Source of the DNA: Syngnathus acus | Lineage: Eukaryota > Chordata > Actinopteri > Syngnathiformes > Syngnathidae | Length of the DNA: 64,000 nt | Direction: 5' to 3' | NCBI RefSeq assembly: GCF_901709675.1 | Contig: NC_051099.1 | Coordinates: forward strand, 2,294,001-2,358,000 | Shown: piece by piece, positions 47,609-58,700 of the stretch | Layout: each line of letters begins with the position of its first letter | How positions within the stretch are numbered: position 1 is the first letter of the stretch | Notes under the pieces: generated by a model | What the model saw: only the letters and a program-made list of their open reading frames with translations | Database searches by the model: none | What the model was told of the DNA's origin: nothing | Position numbers and translations under genes: made by a program

Positions 47609-48118
47609 TTGGGGGGGCGGCGGAAGTCCGCCCTCTGCATTATTGTGTGGGAGTGCGCGCGTGTCTGTGCGTGTGCGTGTGCTGGCTGTCAACTCTGCGA
47701 ACAGTTTACTTCCTGGAATAACCGCAGTGACATCCGTATAATTAGATGCACAAACATAATCCAAAACAAAGCCGTTATGTTTTTTTCTTCTTCTCTCCCT
47801 TCAACTGAACCGATCATTTATGTTGACGTAGGCATTCCTGAGTTAATAGTCAAGCATTCTCCAAGCTAAACCAACCAGCCAGGAGCCGCTTAAACTTTCT
47901 CTTCATATTTGTAAGCAATGACAGGCTCACCCCCTCCGGAAGGAAGCAAATAACAGAAGAAAAAACCTCAAGCGGTTGTTTTTTTATATTTATATGCAAC
48001 CCCACACGATTGCATGTGTGTGCTGCCTCCCATCTTTCCTGTCCTATGCGCCTGCTCGGGCTGTTCTGCTAAACCACCTGACTTTGTGTCACTCCTCCAT
48101 CCCTTGCCTTTCCCTTTC

Positions 48119-48143
48119 CCTCTCTCTCTCTCTCTCTCTCTCT
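48119..48143. repeat. (CT)n microsatellite
   Basis: About twelve CT units in intergenic DNA. Confidence 0.9.
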
Positions 48144-49517
48144 ATCCACTGTATAAACATGCATCTGATTTCTCTCATAATGTCATGTTCATGAATAAAC
48201 GGATGGAAAGTGTCAATCAATAAACTGCACATCTGTTTTTGTTTTGTTGTAGGTGCAGGATGTTTTTCCCATGGGAGGTGGATCCTGGCCAGGGGGGAGC
48301 GTGTTTTTTCCACGACGGCTTTGACGTTTTCCTGTAAAGCACGTGACCGTGCTCAGCACTCATACCCACGTAGCGTCAAGACACTCCCTCGTCAAACGTT
48401 GGCACCAGCGCTGAGCGTGTTGCTATTTAAAGAGCGTCAACACCTGGTTGCCCGCAGGTACTCTTCTTTGGTCTTTGTAAAGGGTTTGGGTGTGACTGCC
48501 CTCAACACAGCCGTTATTAAAGTGGGCCAAACTATGCCAGGATTCTCGCTGGTGTAGTTTTCCACTGGAACTCATCCAAGCCCTAAAATTTCAATCCATT
48601 CAACCATTTTGAACATAAAAATTCCATGCAGATTCTGTTCAAGTCAAGTGACAATCATTTTTGGCATTAGCGTAACACGTGTCGACATGTTTGCAGCCTT
48701 TATGTCCTACAAAGGAGGACAAATGACCAATGTTGAGAATTCCTGAATAGAAAACATTGTAGCACACGAGGTTGCCTTGTTGCCAATTTGAAAGGAAAGT
48801 GGAGCCTTGAGATATGCGTGACCCTACTTCAGTTTATTATGATGACAAAACACTTTGTCCACTACCTTTATGCTAATGCTAACACATTAGAAATACTTGA
48901 CCCTTTAATGAATTGACATTCAATCCAACTCAGAGTTGTGTATTTTTTTTTGTAAGTAGCTGAGGCTTCGATATTGGACAGCCAAAGTTATTGTATGTAA
49001 TTAATACTAACACAAAAAAATACTAAAATTAAAAAAAAAAAAATCTATAGTCGGGAGACTGTAAAACATGTTTTGGTCTTATTCTGGAATACATCCGGAA
49101 CAAAGTTCTTATAAACTGGGATAAAATCTTACATGGTTAGCATTATCGGACCAACTTGTTGAATATACACCAGGAAATGCCAGGACTATGTTGAGTGGGA
49201 GTGGGAGGAGGGGGATTTTTTTTTTTTTTTTTTTGCACTGGAATTCAAACATTTCACAATAGTTTAGAAAAAAAGAGAGAAGCGGTCTGCTGTGATCATG
49301 TTTACGGTTCTGTGTGGAAAGCACCAAAGACGTTGCTCTTCTTTGTCACTTCTCTCTTTTTAGACTTGTAAATGCATGTACACTAATTAGTCACCCAATT
49401 AGGGCAGTGATGGAGTTTACAGTTCACAACAATATTGGATAAAAAAAAAAGTTATAATTTTAAAAAAGTATTAAGCAAAAATTACACAAGATTATGAATG
49501 AAATATATACTGTACAT

Positions 49518-50392
49518 CAGAGGTGTCCAAACTACGGCCCGCGGGCCAACTGCGGCCCGCGGTCCAGTTTTTATTGGCCCGCAGCAAAGAAGAAGTACTG
49601 GGCAGGCTAACGAGTTAGCGGAAATATGCTAATTCGCGATCGTGCTAACACGCGCAAACGGACCTCTAAAGGAAATTAAACGAACATTTGGAGCAATACT
49701 ACATTGTCCTAAAGGTTAGTTTGTAAAGAGACGGTTGCCTTGTTTAAGGATTTCAACTTAAAGAGACACTATCAGACTAAACATGCGAACACAAACGACC
49801 AGCTAACAGGGAGTGACCGCGCTGATAAAGTGAAGCAGCTCCAAGCTGAACTGGCATCACAACAGCGATTCTTCACACGGGACTGTGAGTCAAAAATAAA
49901 TATTACTAAAGCAAGCTACGAAGTGGCCATGTTAAGACTGTTGATGTTATGGACCTGTAGACCTGACACAAACTATTCTTTTCTGAAAGATAATGTAAAT
50001 GACAAGAGCAAAATTCACTAGTTTTAATAATAACAGACAACTTTGCATTACTTATAACTCCCGTTTAAAATGTTCATGAGGCAAAAGTAATTTTAAACTC
50101 ATGTAAATTTAAGGTATTTCATACAGTTTGTTCAATGTTATCTGACTCTTCAGATATGAATGAAAGGCAGAATTTGTGTTTTTAGAGTTGTTCACATCTG
50201 CCTGAGTGACTCATATTTGGTTATTTTGTCATTTGAAAAATAAAGACAATTGTGACAATGAAATTTGTTTTATAACAGTGTGTATTTGCGTGACATTTTT
50301 GTAGTTAAAAAATGTCCGAAAAAACTATTGGCCCCCGGGCCCCTTCACTTTATCAAATCTGGCCCTCCTTGCAAAAGGTTTGGACACCCCTG
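49518..50392. mobile_element. non-autonomous hAT-family DNA transposon
   Basis: 875-bp element with imperfect terminal inverted repeats (left CAGAGGTGTCCAAACT, right GGTTTGGACACCCCTG) flanked by a perfect 8-bp target duplication CTGTACAT (49510-49517 and 50393-50400), the hAT hallmark. Inside, 49740-50021 encodes a remnant with FNLKRHYQTKHA, the end of a BED-type zinc finger, and ASYEVAMLRLL, typical of hAT transposases; the catalytic region is missing. It is therefore a deletion derivative of an autonomous parent and needs a transposase from elsewhere. The intact target duplication suggests a fairly recent insertion. Confidence 0.92.
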
Positions 50393-50400
50393 CTGTACAT

Positions 50401-51062
50401 TATTATGATGTTAAGTCACTTCTGTTAATAAGAATATTTCTCCTATTAATAAGAAATAAAATAAATCTACTGGTTATTCAATTATTAAGAAATATAATGA
50501 CTTTTCATTTTGGCTTCTCACTCTTTCTAAAGCATATCTTTCCATTCTTTTTATAAATAAATGGTAAAAATGCACTCCATACGTTTTTGTTTTTATTAGA
50601 AAAAATACAACAAACAAATATTTTCATGTACATTTACAAGTGTTTGGGATTGTTGGGCTGAGGGTAAATGCTTGGTTATCATGCTCACAACAAAACCGAT
50701 GACATTTTTATCCCCTGTAAAATTGAGAGAAAACTGCTCTGCGGATGGATGGGTGGATGGATGGGTGGATGGATGGATGGATGGATGGATGGATGGATGG
50801 ATGGATGGATCCATCGCTCGCTCAGAAACAGAGGTGGAATGAAAGTATTAGTCCCTTCATGTGAAAATTCCTTCAGACGTTGCCCATGATAATCGTTATA
50901 GCTGCAACCAGTTTGAAAACCAAAGAGCTGTGTGTGTCAGGAACAAGGAGAAGGAGAACGTTTTTGGCCACCGGAGACGCTGTGGGCCTAAGATTCTATT
51001 TTTTACAAAACAATTCCTGAGTGCACACCAGTGGGCAAGAGTCAGCGCAGGATGAGGGGTGA
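50401..51062. other. 3' flank of irf1 with (GGAT)n array
   Basis: Includes a plausible irf1 polyadenylation signal on the minus strand (AATAAA, 50592-50597) and a (GGAT)n run at about 50743-50810. If that signal is used, the tetranucleotide array lies inside the irf1 3' UTR. Confidence 0.5.
50743..50810. repeat. (GGAT)n microsatellite
   Basis: About seventeen tetranucleotide units with a few GGGT variants at the left end. Similar arrays trail the tRNA-derived SINE seen elsewhere in the window. Confidence 0.95.
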
Positions 51063-52964
51063 TCACATCATTAACGGCGAGAGGCTTATAAAGTCCAATA
51101 AATGACCATCATTCAGTCCAGGATGGAAGCCGCCGAATCTCGGGCCACTGAAGTCGCTCCAGGGCTCATCCGGCGCCAGCGGCAGCATGTTGAAGTCTGA
51201 GTTGAGCGTGATGTACTGAGGGTGCAGCGACTGTTCGTCTACGTCGTCGGCTGTTCAAACAAGAGGGAGCGGGGCGCACAGTCAGGACCTTGAAGGACAC
51301 ATTACAACCACAAATGTCGACCTCAGAGCCGCAGTGACTAAAATTTCTAAAGTAAACCCCCTTGAGGACCACAATGCTGGTTTCATTCAATCTAGTGAAG
51401 CCCCATTCACCCGCTTAATGAAAATAGCGCAACCTGGTAGAGTGTGAGTGTGAGCCGTGGCCAACAGCAGCTCCTCATCCAAAAAAAATCTGGACACTGG
51501 AGTGAATCTCTGAATGCATGTAAGAAAAGAATAGGGCTGGCAAGCTCTCTGTTTACCTGAAGACTCGCTCCACTGGCTTCCCGGACTGGTGCACGGGCTC
51601 AGGCGTGGCTTGCTGTCTTGAGGAATTGTTCTTGAGCAACTGTTCTTGACGAATTGTGCGTCTCTTTCCAGTTGCTGGCAAATCTAAAGACAAAAAAATG
51701 GAGTTTAGTATTCTTGCATTGTTTATCTGTGGCTGGACAACGTTTGATGAAATGTTGCTCACCTCCACGATGTCGTCTTCATACTCTGGAGGACGAGCGG
51801 GACGGAAGAGAGAGAAAAAGAGAAGATGCGATGAGAATACACTTCTAATTTTTAACATTCTGGCCAAAAATAGAACCAAAAGCCACAACGATACTGAGTG
51901 TGCGGTGGTCTTACCAGAGCTACGCTCGGGCGAAACTTGGAATCGGTTTGCGAAGCTGATGGACAGGTCGCTCCCCAATCCATACGGAGGAATATCAGTA
52001 AAGGAAGTCCTCCATGGCTCCGGGTCGTCCGACAGACTCCTTGTCCGCGACTCGGCGCCTTGCGAGTCCATGCACATTGTGCTGTCCACTATGTTCTCCT
52101 GAGTGAACTCGGGGTCGTCGTGCAGCCGAGACAAGTCGGGCGGCGACTGGGTATCGCTGTAGTCTGTGTCCTCTGCCGGCATTTTGACCTGCGAGAAGGA
52201 GTCTGCGGTGAGATCCAAGTCTGCAAATAACTTGGACCCTATTCTGATCTGGAACTTGGGTAGGTCCGTGCTAGCTAGAACTAGGTTGTTGTCTCATGGG
52301 CAATTTGGTCCTTGAATCAAAAAGGTGTCGCATTGAAAAGCAGAAACTGAGGGCATTGACACGCAACAGTGTTTGCTCGCGTGTTATAAAATATGACTGA
52401 TAAAAAGTTGGAGAGAGCATTTACCTGCTTCTTGGACTTTGCTTTGTGTTGTTTGGCTGCAAGGGGAACAAAAGAGTTGGCATTTTAGTTCCGGCTCAGT
52501 CGGAAAAGCGGGCTGAGGGGGTTGCTGTCAAACGGACCCACCTTTCTGTTTCGGGGGCAGCATCCGGAAGACTCGCATGGCCAAATGGCCCTTATTGATG
52601 CTCTTGTTCTTCATCTCCTCAATGTCAGGCAACGAGTTCATGGCGCAACGGAAGTTGGCTTTCCAGGTCTTGGCGTCGCCCTCGGTGCTACCCTCAACGT
52701 ATTTCCCTGCAAATGAGTTTTTTAGCCACGGTCCGGCCGGCGTAACGTTCCACGTGTGGCGGCGGGTCTCGGCTCACCTGTGTGGATGGCCCACTTCTTA
52801 AACAGGCTAGCGTCCTTGTCCTTGTCCCAGCCGTGGCGAGCTGCGTGCTTCCAAGGAATGGAGAACATGGTCTTCTCCTCATCGAGCCAGGCCAGACCTG
52901 CGATGCTTCTAGACTCGATCATTTTCTCCAGCCACGGCCGCATCTTCATTCTAGACACCGGCAT
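51063..52964 (-). CDS. irf1: interferon regulatory factor of the IRF1 subfamily
   Basis: Transcription factor that binds IRF-E/ISRE sites and drives interferon-stimulated genes. Minus-strand coding exons are 52964-52778, 52706-52542, 52456-52425, 52188-51915, 51785-51763, 51683-51557 and 51250-51063, giving 331 residues (human IRF1 325). The N-terminal domain has the five-tryptophan repeat pattern ([50 protein letters not shown]) and IRF1/2-specific [14 protein letters not shown] lysine-rich segment ([10 protein letters not shown]) follows, then an acidic Ser-rich activation region, with no IAD domain visible. One exon is only 23 nt (51785-51763, EYEDDIVE). The C-terminus ([15 protein letters not shown]) is unlike mammalian IRF1. 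Fish have irf1 duplicates, one formerly called irf11; which copy this is cannot be settled here. A non-coding first exon ending at 53251 is likely. Confidence 0.9.
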
Positions 52965-53250
52965 GTTGAACCTAGAAAAACCACCCAGAAGAGGGATTTC
53001 AATTTGTATTTCCCACATCCACTTGTGGCTCGCTCGTCATTGTGAGAGTGCATCGGCAGGTCACGGCCACGACGTGCACAACAGATCAGATAGTCTTAAT
53101 AAAGCGCTCATTTCGACTTTATTTCGTCTAAGCAGCACATTGTAAACACTTTAAAGTGCGCGAAGAGGGTGCATTCGTTAGATCACCTTTTTTAAAAAAA
53201 AATGCATATAAATAAGAATCAATTCAATATAATGCTGCGTGTCCACTTAC

Positions 53251-53448
53251 AAGCTCTCTTGTGATCAACGGTGAAGACGGAAAAAGCGGAAAATATAATC
53301 CCAATTGGAAAAGTGTTTTTTTAATTTTCCTCTTGAGGTTTTTTCTCCTGTACTTTCTTGTTCTTCTTATTTAGAGTGTAAAAGCAGTGACTCCAGCAAG
53401 AGCGAGCTGCTCCCCTTTTATAAGTCCTCTCGGAGGCTGGGAATCCCC
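53251..53448 (-). promoter_or_regulatory. irf1: irf1 core promoter: NF-kB site, TATA box, leader exon
   Basis: On the minus strand a TATA box (TATAAAAG, 53415-53422) sits about 23 bases from a consensus NF-kB site (GGGAATCCCC, 53439-53448). A leader exon would then run from about 53385 to a good donor (GTAAGT) with its last base at 53251, joining the acceptor just before the ATG exon. Mammalian IRF1 also has a kB site near its start, so the layout supports cytokine induction. A GAS-like TTCACTGAA occurs at 53889-53897, but such matches are common by chance. Confidence 0.65.
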
Positions 53449-54150
53449 GCGTGACCCAGTGAGAGTACACTGCAAAAGGTGTCCACCCCGTTGCAAGAAA
53501 ATTGCGACGTTACATCGCGTTTATTACATAAAACGCGTGAAAAAGGAAATGTTTTCACCCTCATCGCAGGCTTGGTGTTAGAAATCAGCGGTGTGTCTTA
53601 AACGAATGATTCAGCTAGACAAAAATGACAAATTTGCACCTGCATTAGTGTTGTTTGATGTCTTCAACCCAACTTTACTCGCATTTTGACATATCTAAAG
53701 TCTTTATTCAAGTGTGAATCCACCCAAACGTGCCAAACAAAGAACTCTCCAGTGATCCTGCAACGATTCATCCTTTTTTTGTGCAGTAACTTCTATTTTC
53801 ACGCGCATGAGTTTCATCGGGCATGAGCACTTTTTACAGTGCGAGTACACATGCGCACTAGCGACCCACTCGTTCAGCGCTCTGGCGTTTCACTGAAGTC
53901 ACGTGATTGAAGAGACGAGGAAGTCCATGCCAGGGTCAGGCGTGGTTGCCCTATGTGAAGGTTTATTATTTGTAATTAAGAATTGTTAGCGTGTATTGTT
54001 AACACAGGTAAGATTTATGTGCAGCATTCTTATGACAGGTCGCGTGCGAAATTGGGGCCACTCCATTAGGTACATTTTGATTCATAAATTGTGCTTTCAG
54101 TGTAATAATTCTAAAATCGGTCTAAAATCTATCCTACCCAAAAATGCCGC

Positions 54151-54154
<4 letters not shown>

Positions 54155-54210
<56 letters not shown>
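54155..54210. repeat. (CA)n(TA)n compound microsatellite
   Basis: About fourteen CA units run directly into about fourteen TA units. Confidence 0.95.
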
Positions 54211-54212
<2 letters not shown>

Positions 54213-54731
54213 CGTTAAAAAACTTAAAATACTTTTTTCTTTAAAAAAAAATACACACACGCACTATAGTGGGTTTTTTTTTTAAAGAAAGTCTTGCTTC
54301 GAGTTTCATAATCTTAGCAATTGGGTGTATCACTGGCATGAAAGTAGGTTACTTATCATAATTGTCAGCATGGTCATGATCAGTATCAGCTCCCTTTTGC
54401 CATAAACAAGTCTGGCGAAGTGAGGTGGAAGCCGAGCGCTTTTCGCCGAAATGGTGTAGTTATTTCTAAGGCCACTGGAGGGCGCGGATGAGTCGTTTTG
54501 GGGGACCTGCGCGCTTGCTGGCGTGGTGACGTCAGTGCCAAACAAGCAAAAGATAGAGGCGCTGTTGACGCGCTTCACAAGAGTGGCGCGCGCGCACGTG
54601 TCTCGGTTCTTTAGGGATTTCCCGGTAGGATGGTCAAGTCTCGTACGCTCCTATGCCCATGTGGGTTGGTAGGAGTTCCACGTACTTTTCCAAGTCCTGA
54701 CATCATCCCCCGGTTTTTCCCACTTTGTTGG

Positions 54732-54872
<141 letters not shown>

Positions 54873-55739
54873 AGGGGACAGAGGCAAAATAAAGAAGAGA
54901 TGGTAGTCAGGTGACTTTCCAGAAAAAAGTGTGTTTATGTGTGAGTGATGTGTGTGTACTGTGCAATATGCATATAATTTCACTGACACATAAGCAAGGT
55001 AACATTTTATGAGATCTTCGATGCAAAGAAAATATTATATAATTAAATGTATTTATTTATTTATGGTTGAAAACAATCATTCGATAGTTAATTGATTACC
55101 AACCTATTTTATTCATTTTATTTATTTGAACCCTAACCCTAATCACAAATAAATAAAACAGGTTTAATTCCTGGGACTAAAACATTTTTTTATTCCCAGG
55201 AAAGATTATATTCAATAGACAAAACATGCGTTGTTTTATTTATTACAAAATGTGATTTTTTTTTTTGGGTAAAACATAGAACATATAGAAAGCAGATCCA
55301 TTTTTTTACATCTACATCCTCCTCTGGCTTGCCGTCTCCTCTATATCCATCAGCCCACCTGAAGAGGTTACTTTAGTTCAGTGGGCGCGGCTTGCTGACC
55401 GTGACGCAACGTTGCCCCATATCAGCACCTCCTCCATCGCGCTCTCCCAATTTTTTACTCACTCCAGATAAACGCTTCCAACACCAAATGATGCTTATTG
55501 TTCGTAAAACCTAACACGTCTATTCCATTCAATATGATTTTGATATAGAAGAGATAAGCTGCACTGCATTGCTTTGACTCCAACCCCCCCCCCCCCCCCC
55601 CACCATACCGCCTCCCCCTCCCACCCTAATCTCCAGATTGCCGGTGCCTCTTTGCAGCAAGCAAGCAAGCAAGCATCCAGTCCAGTCCACGACCGCCGCA
55701 CCCGGGACCCCCCAAACACCACGTCCACATGAGACAGAC

Positions 55740-58700
55740 ATGCTCGCCTTCGTGCTGGTGTCCGGCTCGCTGTGGATCCTCTTGGGTAAGTCTTATCATT
55801 ATCATTAATACCAACAATCACAATTTGTCCTCATCGTTCACCTTCATGCGTTTTTTAAGGGGAGGGGGCGCAGGGTGACGCACAAGGCCGACCTTTTGCG
55901 TCATGCATTGTCTTTTTGCATTTAATTCCATTGGTTCTTCATTTATTTTTAACTCAAAGGCCCAAATAGGATGCTATATAGGACGGATTTATGGTGAGAT
56001 GCTAAGCTAATGGAGATGCTAGGACAATCGAGTGCATACGTCATCATAGGCCATTCACGCTTTTTTGTACTCTAGAAATGGATGGCTGCATCCGCGCATG
56101 GATAAAAGTACACGAATGAGGTTATTCGTCCCGTTTTAATGTCCTCCACCATGCTTCACAGAGATGGCGGGGGGGGGGGGGCAGTCGGGGTGGAGGGGTG
56201 TTTGACGTCGAGGTCGATGCTGATTGGACGACACAACGAGAGCTGTCCACGCGAGAAGTGGTGCTGAAAAAAGAGGAGAGGGTGCCAATGGGGAGAGAGG
56301 AAAGGAGACGCTTTATTAGCACGTGGGGGCCACATTTGATGAAACAGCGACGTGCTATTGTTTTGTGTTAATGTATTTTGTAGTGGTATTTTTCATGGTT
56401 CAAAAATATCGTGAGATTTGTTGAATCACATTTCATTTGTGTATGAAAATGAATGAGTGTAGTCAAGAAATACGCTGCCAATTTGATATATTGTCAACAT
56501 GTAACATTTTTAGGATTGTTTTTCGATGATTGTTATTTCAGTTCTAATTGTTCATTTATTTAGGAATTACTAAAGATTAACTTCGAAATACATAGGTGAT
56601 ACATAAGGTATTTTCGTTTGATCATTTTTTTAAAGAAAAGGTAACACTACTAAAAAAAAATAGGACGAGCATAAAATGACCTGTTCCAGCGTCCCGTCTC
56701 ATCACCTGGCTGCTGCTGTCCGTCATTAAAAATGCATGCTACTTATCTTAGCACAACCCATGTAACCGTACTCCTTTTTCTTTAAATTTTAATTAAAGAT
56801 GTCCTAAAGCTTCTTTAGGCCGTTAAAAACTGACACCATTTCAAAAGTATTTTCTCTGGTTGTCAACAAATAGGAATCCAACTTTGCAGAACTTAACAAG
56901 AAATGGCCACATAAAACAAAAGACAATTAACATGGGGCAGCAAGACATATAAATAGCGTATCCAAAAAGTCTTCTTCCTCGTCTTCTTCTTCCTTGAAAT
57001 TTGGTCTTGCAGTGCCTTTGCTCTTAAGTGCTTCCTCAGCATTCATCCCCTCGTGGCAGAGCAGAACGTAATGGCTGCCCGGGCGGTAAATGCTGAATCA
57101 GGCTTGTACCTCTGCGGTGTGTTTGAGATATTCGTGAAAAAACTAGTTTTAGCATTATTAATTGTCTTTTTATTTTGAGGGGGGTTCAATTACCTGGGTT
57201 TGCAATCAACCCGCCGACCATAAACGGAAGTGTAGTCAAATAGGCAGGAGGTTGTTTTGAAGGTCACACACATGCTTTTGCATGCGCCACTTTTGTTGTT
57301 GCCTGTGGGTTTTATGTTTTTGTGTTAAAAGGGGGAGGAGCCAAATGAAGTGGTGTGACATCTCACATGCTTGGCAGTTAATCTCACCATGAGCAGTGAG
57401 AGTGTGTTTTGACTTCCTCTTTTGCGTTTCAATGCCAAGTAGCGCAGCGTTACAATGCTGTTACATTCAACTCCTCATTAGGAACCATTTCGATTGTTCC
57501 CAAGAGATCTCCAAAATATGCAATTAAAGATGTCATTCGTCTGGAATTAAAAAAAACTGTTCCTTCAAGCTCAACAACTGCTCACGGCAGCAGTCGTAAG
57601 AAGGACGAACGCCTGAGCACGTGGAGCCAACAAGAAATGACACGCCTGCTAGTGATGACGTCACAGCGTGGTTTTTAAAAGCCTGACATCTGTTCGCAAC
57701 GCTGTCAAGTGGCGATAAAGCGAGCTAAAGAGTGACAGAAAGAGAATGAGAGCGAGAGAGCGATCCAGGTCAGAGGCGTCCGTCCGTCTCAGCTCTAATC
57801 GGCTCTGACATCCTCAAGATGGACACTAATCACCCGCTACAGCCTTTAGATGGCCTGATAGGGCGGACTTTTCAGGACCTGGGTCCGTGGGAGCGGGAGT
57901 CCAAAATGAACTCGCTCAAGAACAAGAGGTCCCTGAACACAACACAGTTCTATTCCAAGATGGCCGTTCATTAGGAACCATTGAGATTATTCCCAAGAGG
58001 TCGCCGGTGTTGTGTCCATGCTGTGTTGGTGGCAGCTGTAGCAACAAACTTTTTAGCGGGAGATGTTTGAGAACTCCACAACCTCTGCAGGGAGCCAGTG
58101 AAGTCACTACAGGACATTTAGTTTGATATCAGCTGAGTAAACCCCAAAGAGTTCGCGTCGTGCTCCTTTGTGGGATCTTGAACGCAACGCGTGCACGTCT
58201 ATATTTAGATTTGCAGAAGAGTTTTCTAATCTTTGACTGTCACTGTTCTCCGACGTTGATTAATCCGGTCGGGATTTGTCGTTACTGAAAACTGGTTCTC
58301 AATTGGACTTGACAATGGCAATGGCTTAGACCCTGAACGCAACACGGTGGCCGCTCCGTAGCCTTGACAATTTAGCCGTCGTCCCACAGAGCTGAGTTCG
58401 ACGCTGATGGAGAAGATGCAGGGTCAGGAGATGCTAAGTGGTCTGAGGGTGCCGGACATGGCGGAGCTGGGCCACTTCTTCAGCTCGCTGCCCACATCCA
58501 CGCTGTTGGGAATCGGCGCTCTCGCCGCTGTGCTGGCCTACTGGCTGGCCACCAGGCCTCGCCCCGTCAAACCGCCATGCAATCTCTTGCACCAGTCCGA
58601 GGAGGTGCCGGTAAGACTCTCGGCGGATGAAAAGAATGACAGGAAAGCGCAGGACGAGAGCTTTATCGGTTTGCTTCCATGTCTTTTTATGAAGCGCCAA

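Larger units (their letters stand above)
45857..49517. other. intergenic DNA upstream of rfxap with simple repeats
   Basis: No gene supported. Contains the compound (GT)n array at 47452-47602, a C-run at 47378-47390, a (CT)n run at 48119-48143, and otherwise AT-rich DNA with scattered short open frames that lack homology. Confidence 0.65.

Noticed and set aside
47432-47869. Long cysteine/valine-rich open frames
   Set aside because: They are translations of the (GT)n array and have no protein meaning. The same applies to frames over 54630-54989.
53889-53897. GAS element TTCACTGAA upstream of irf1
   Set aside because: A TTCNNNGAA match is expected often by chance and this one lies about 500 bases from the TATA box; kept only as a remark.
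55131-55145. Telomere-like CCCTAACCCTAA
   Set aside because: Just two repeat units in ordinary AT-rich DNA; not an interstitial telomere array.
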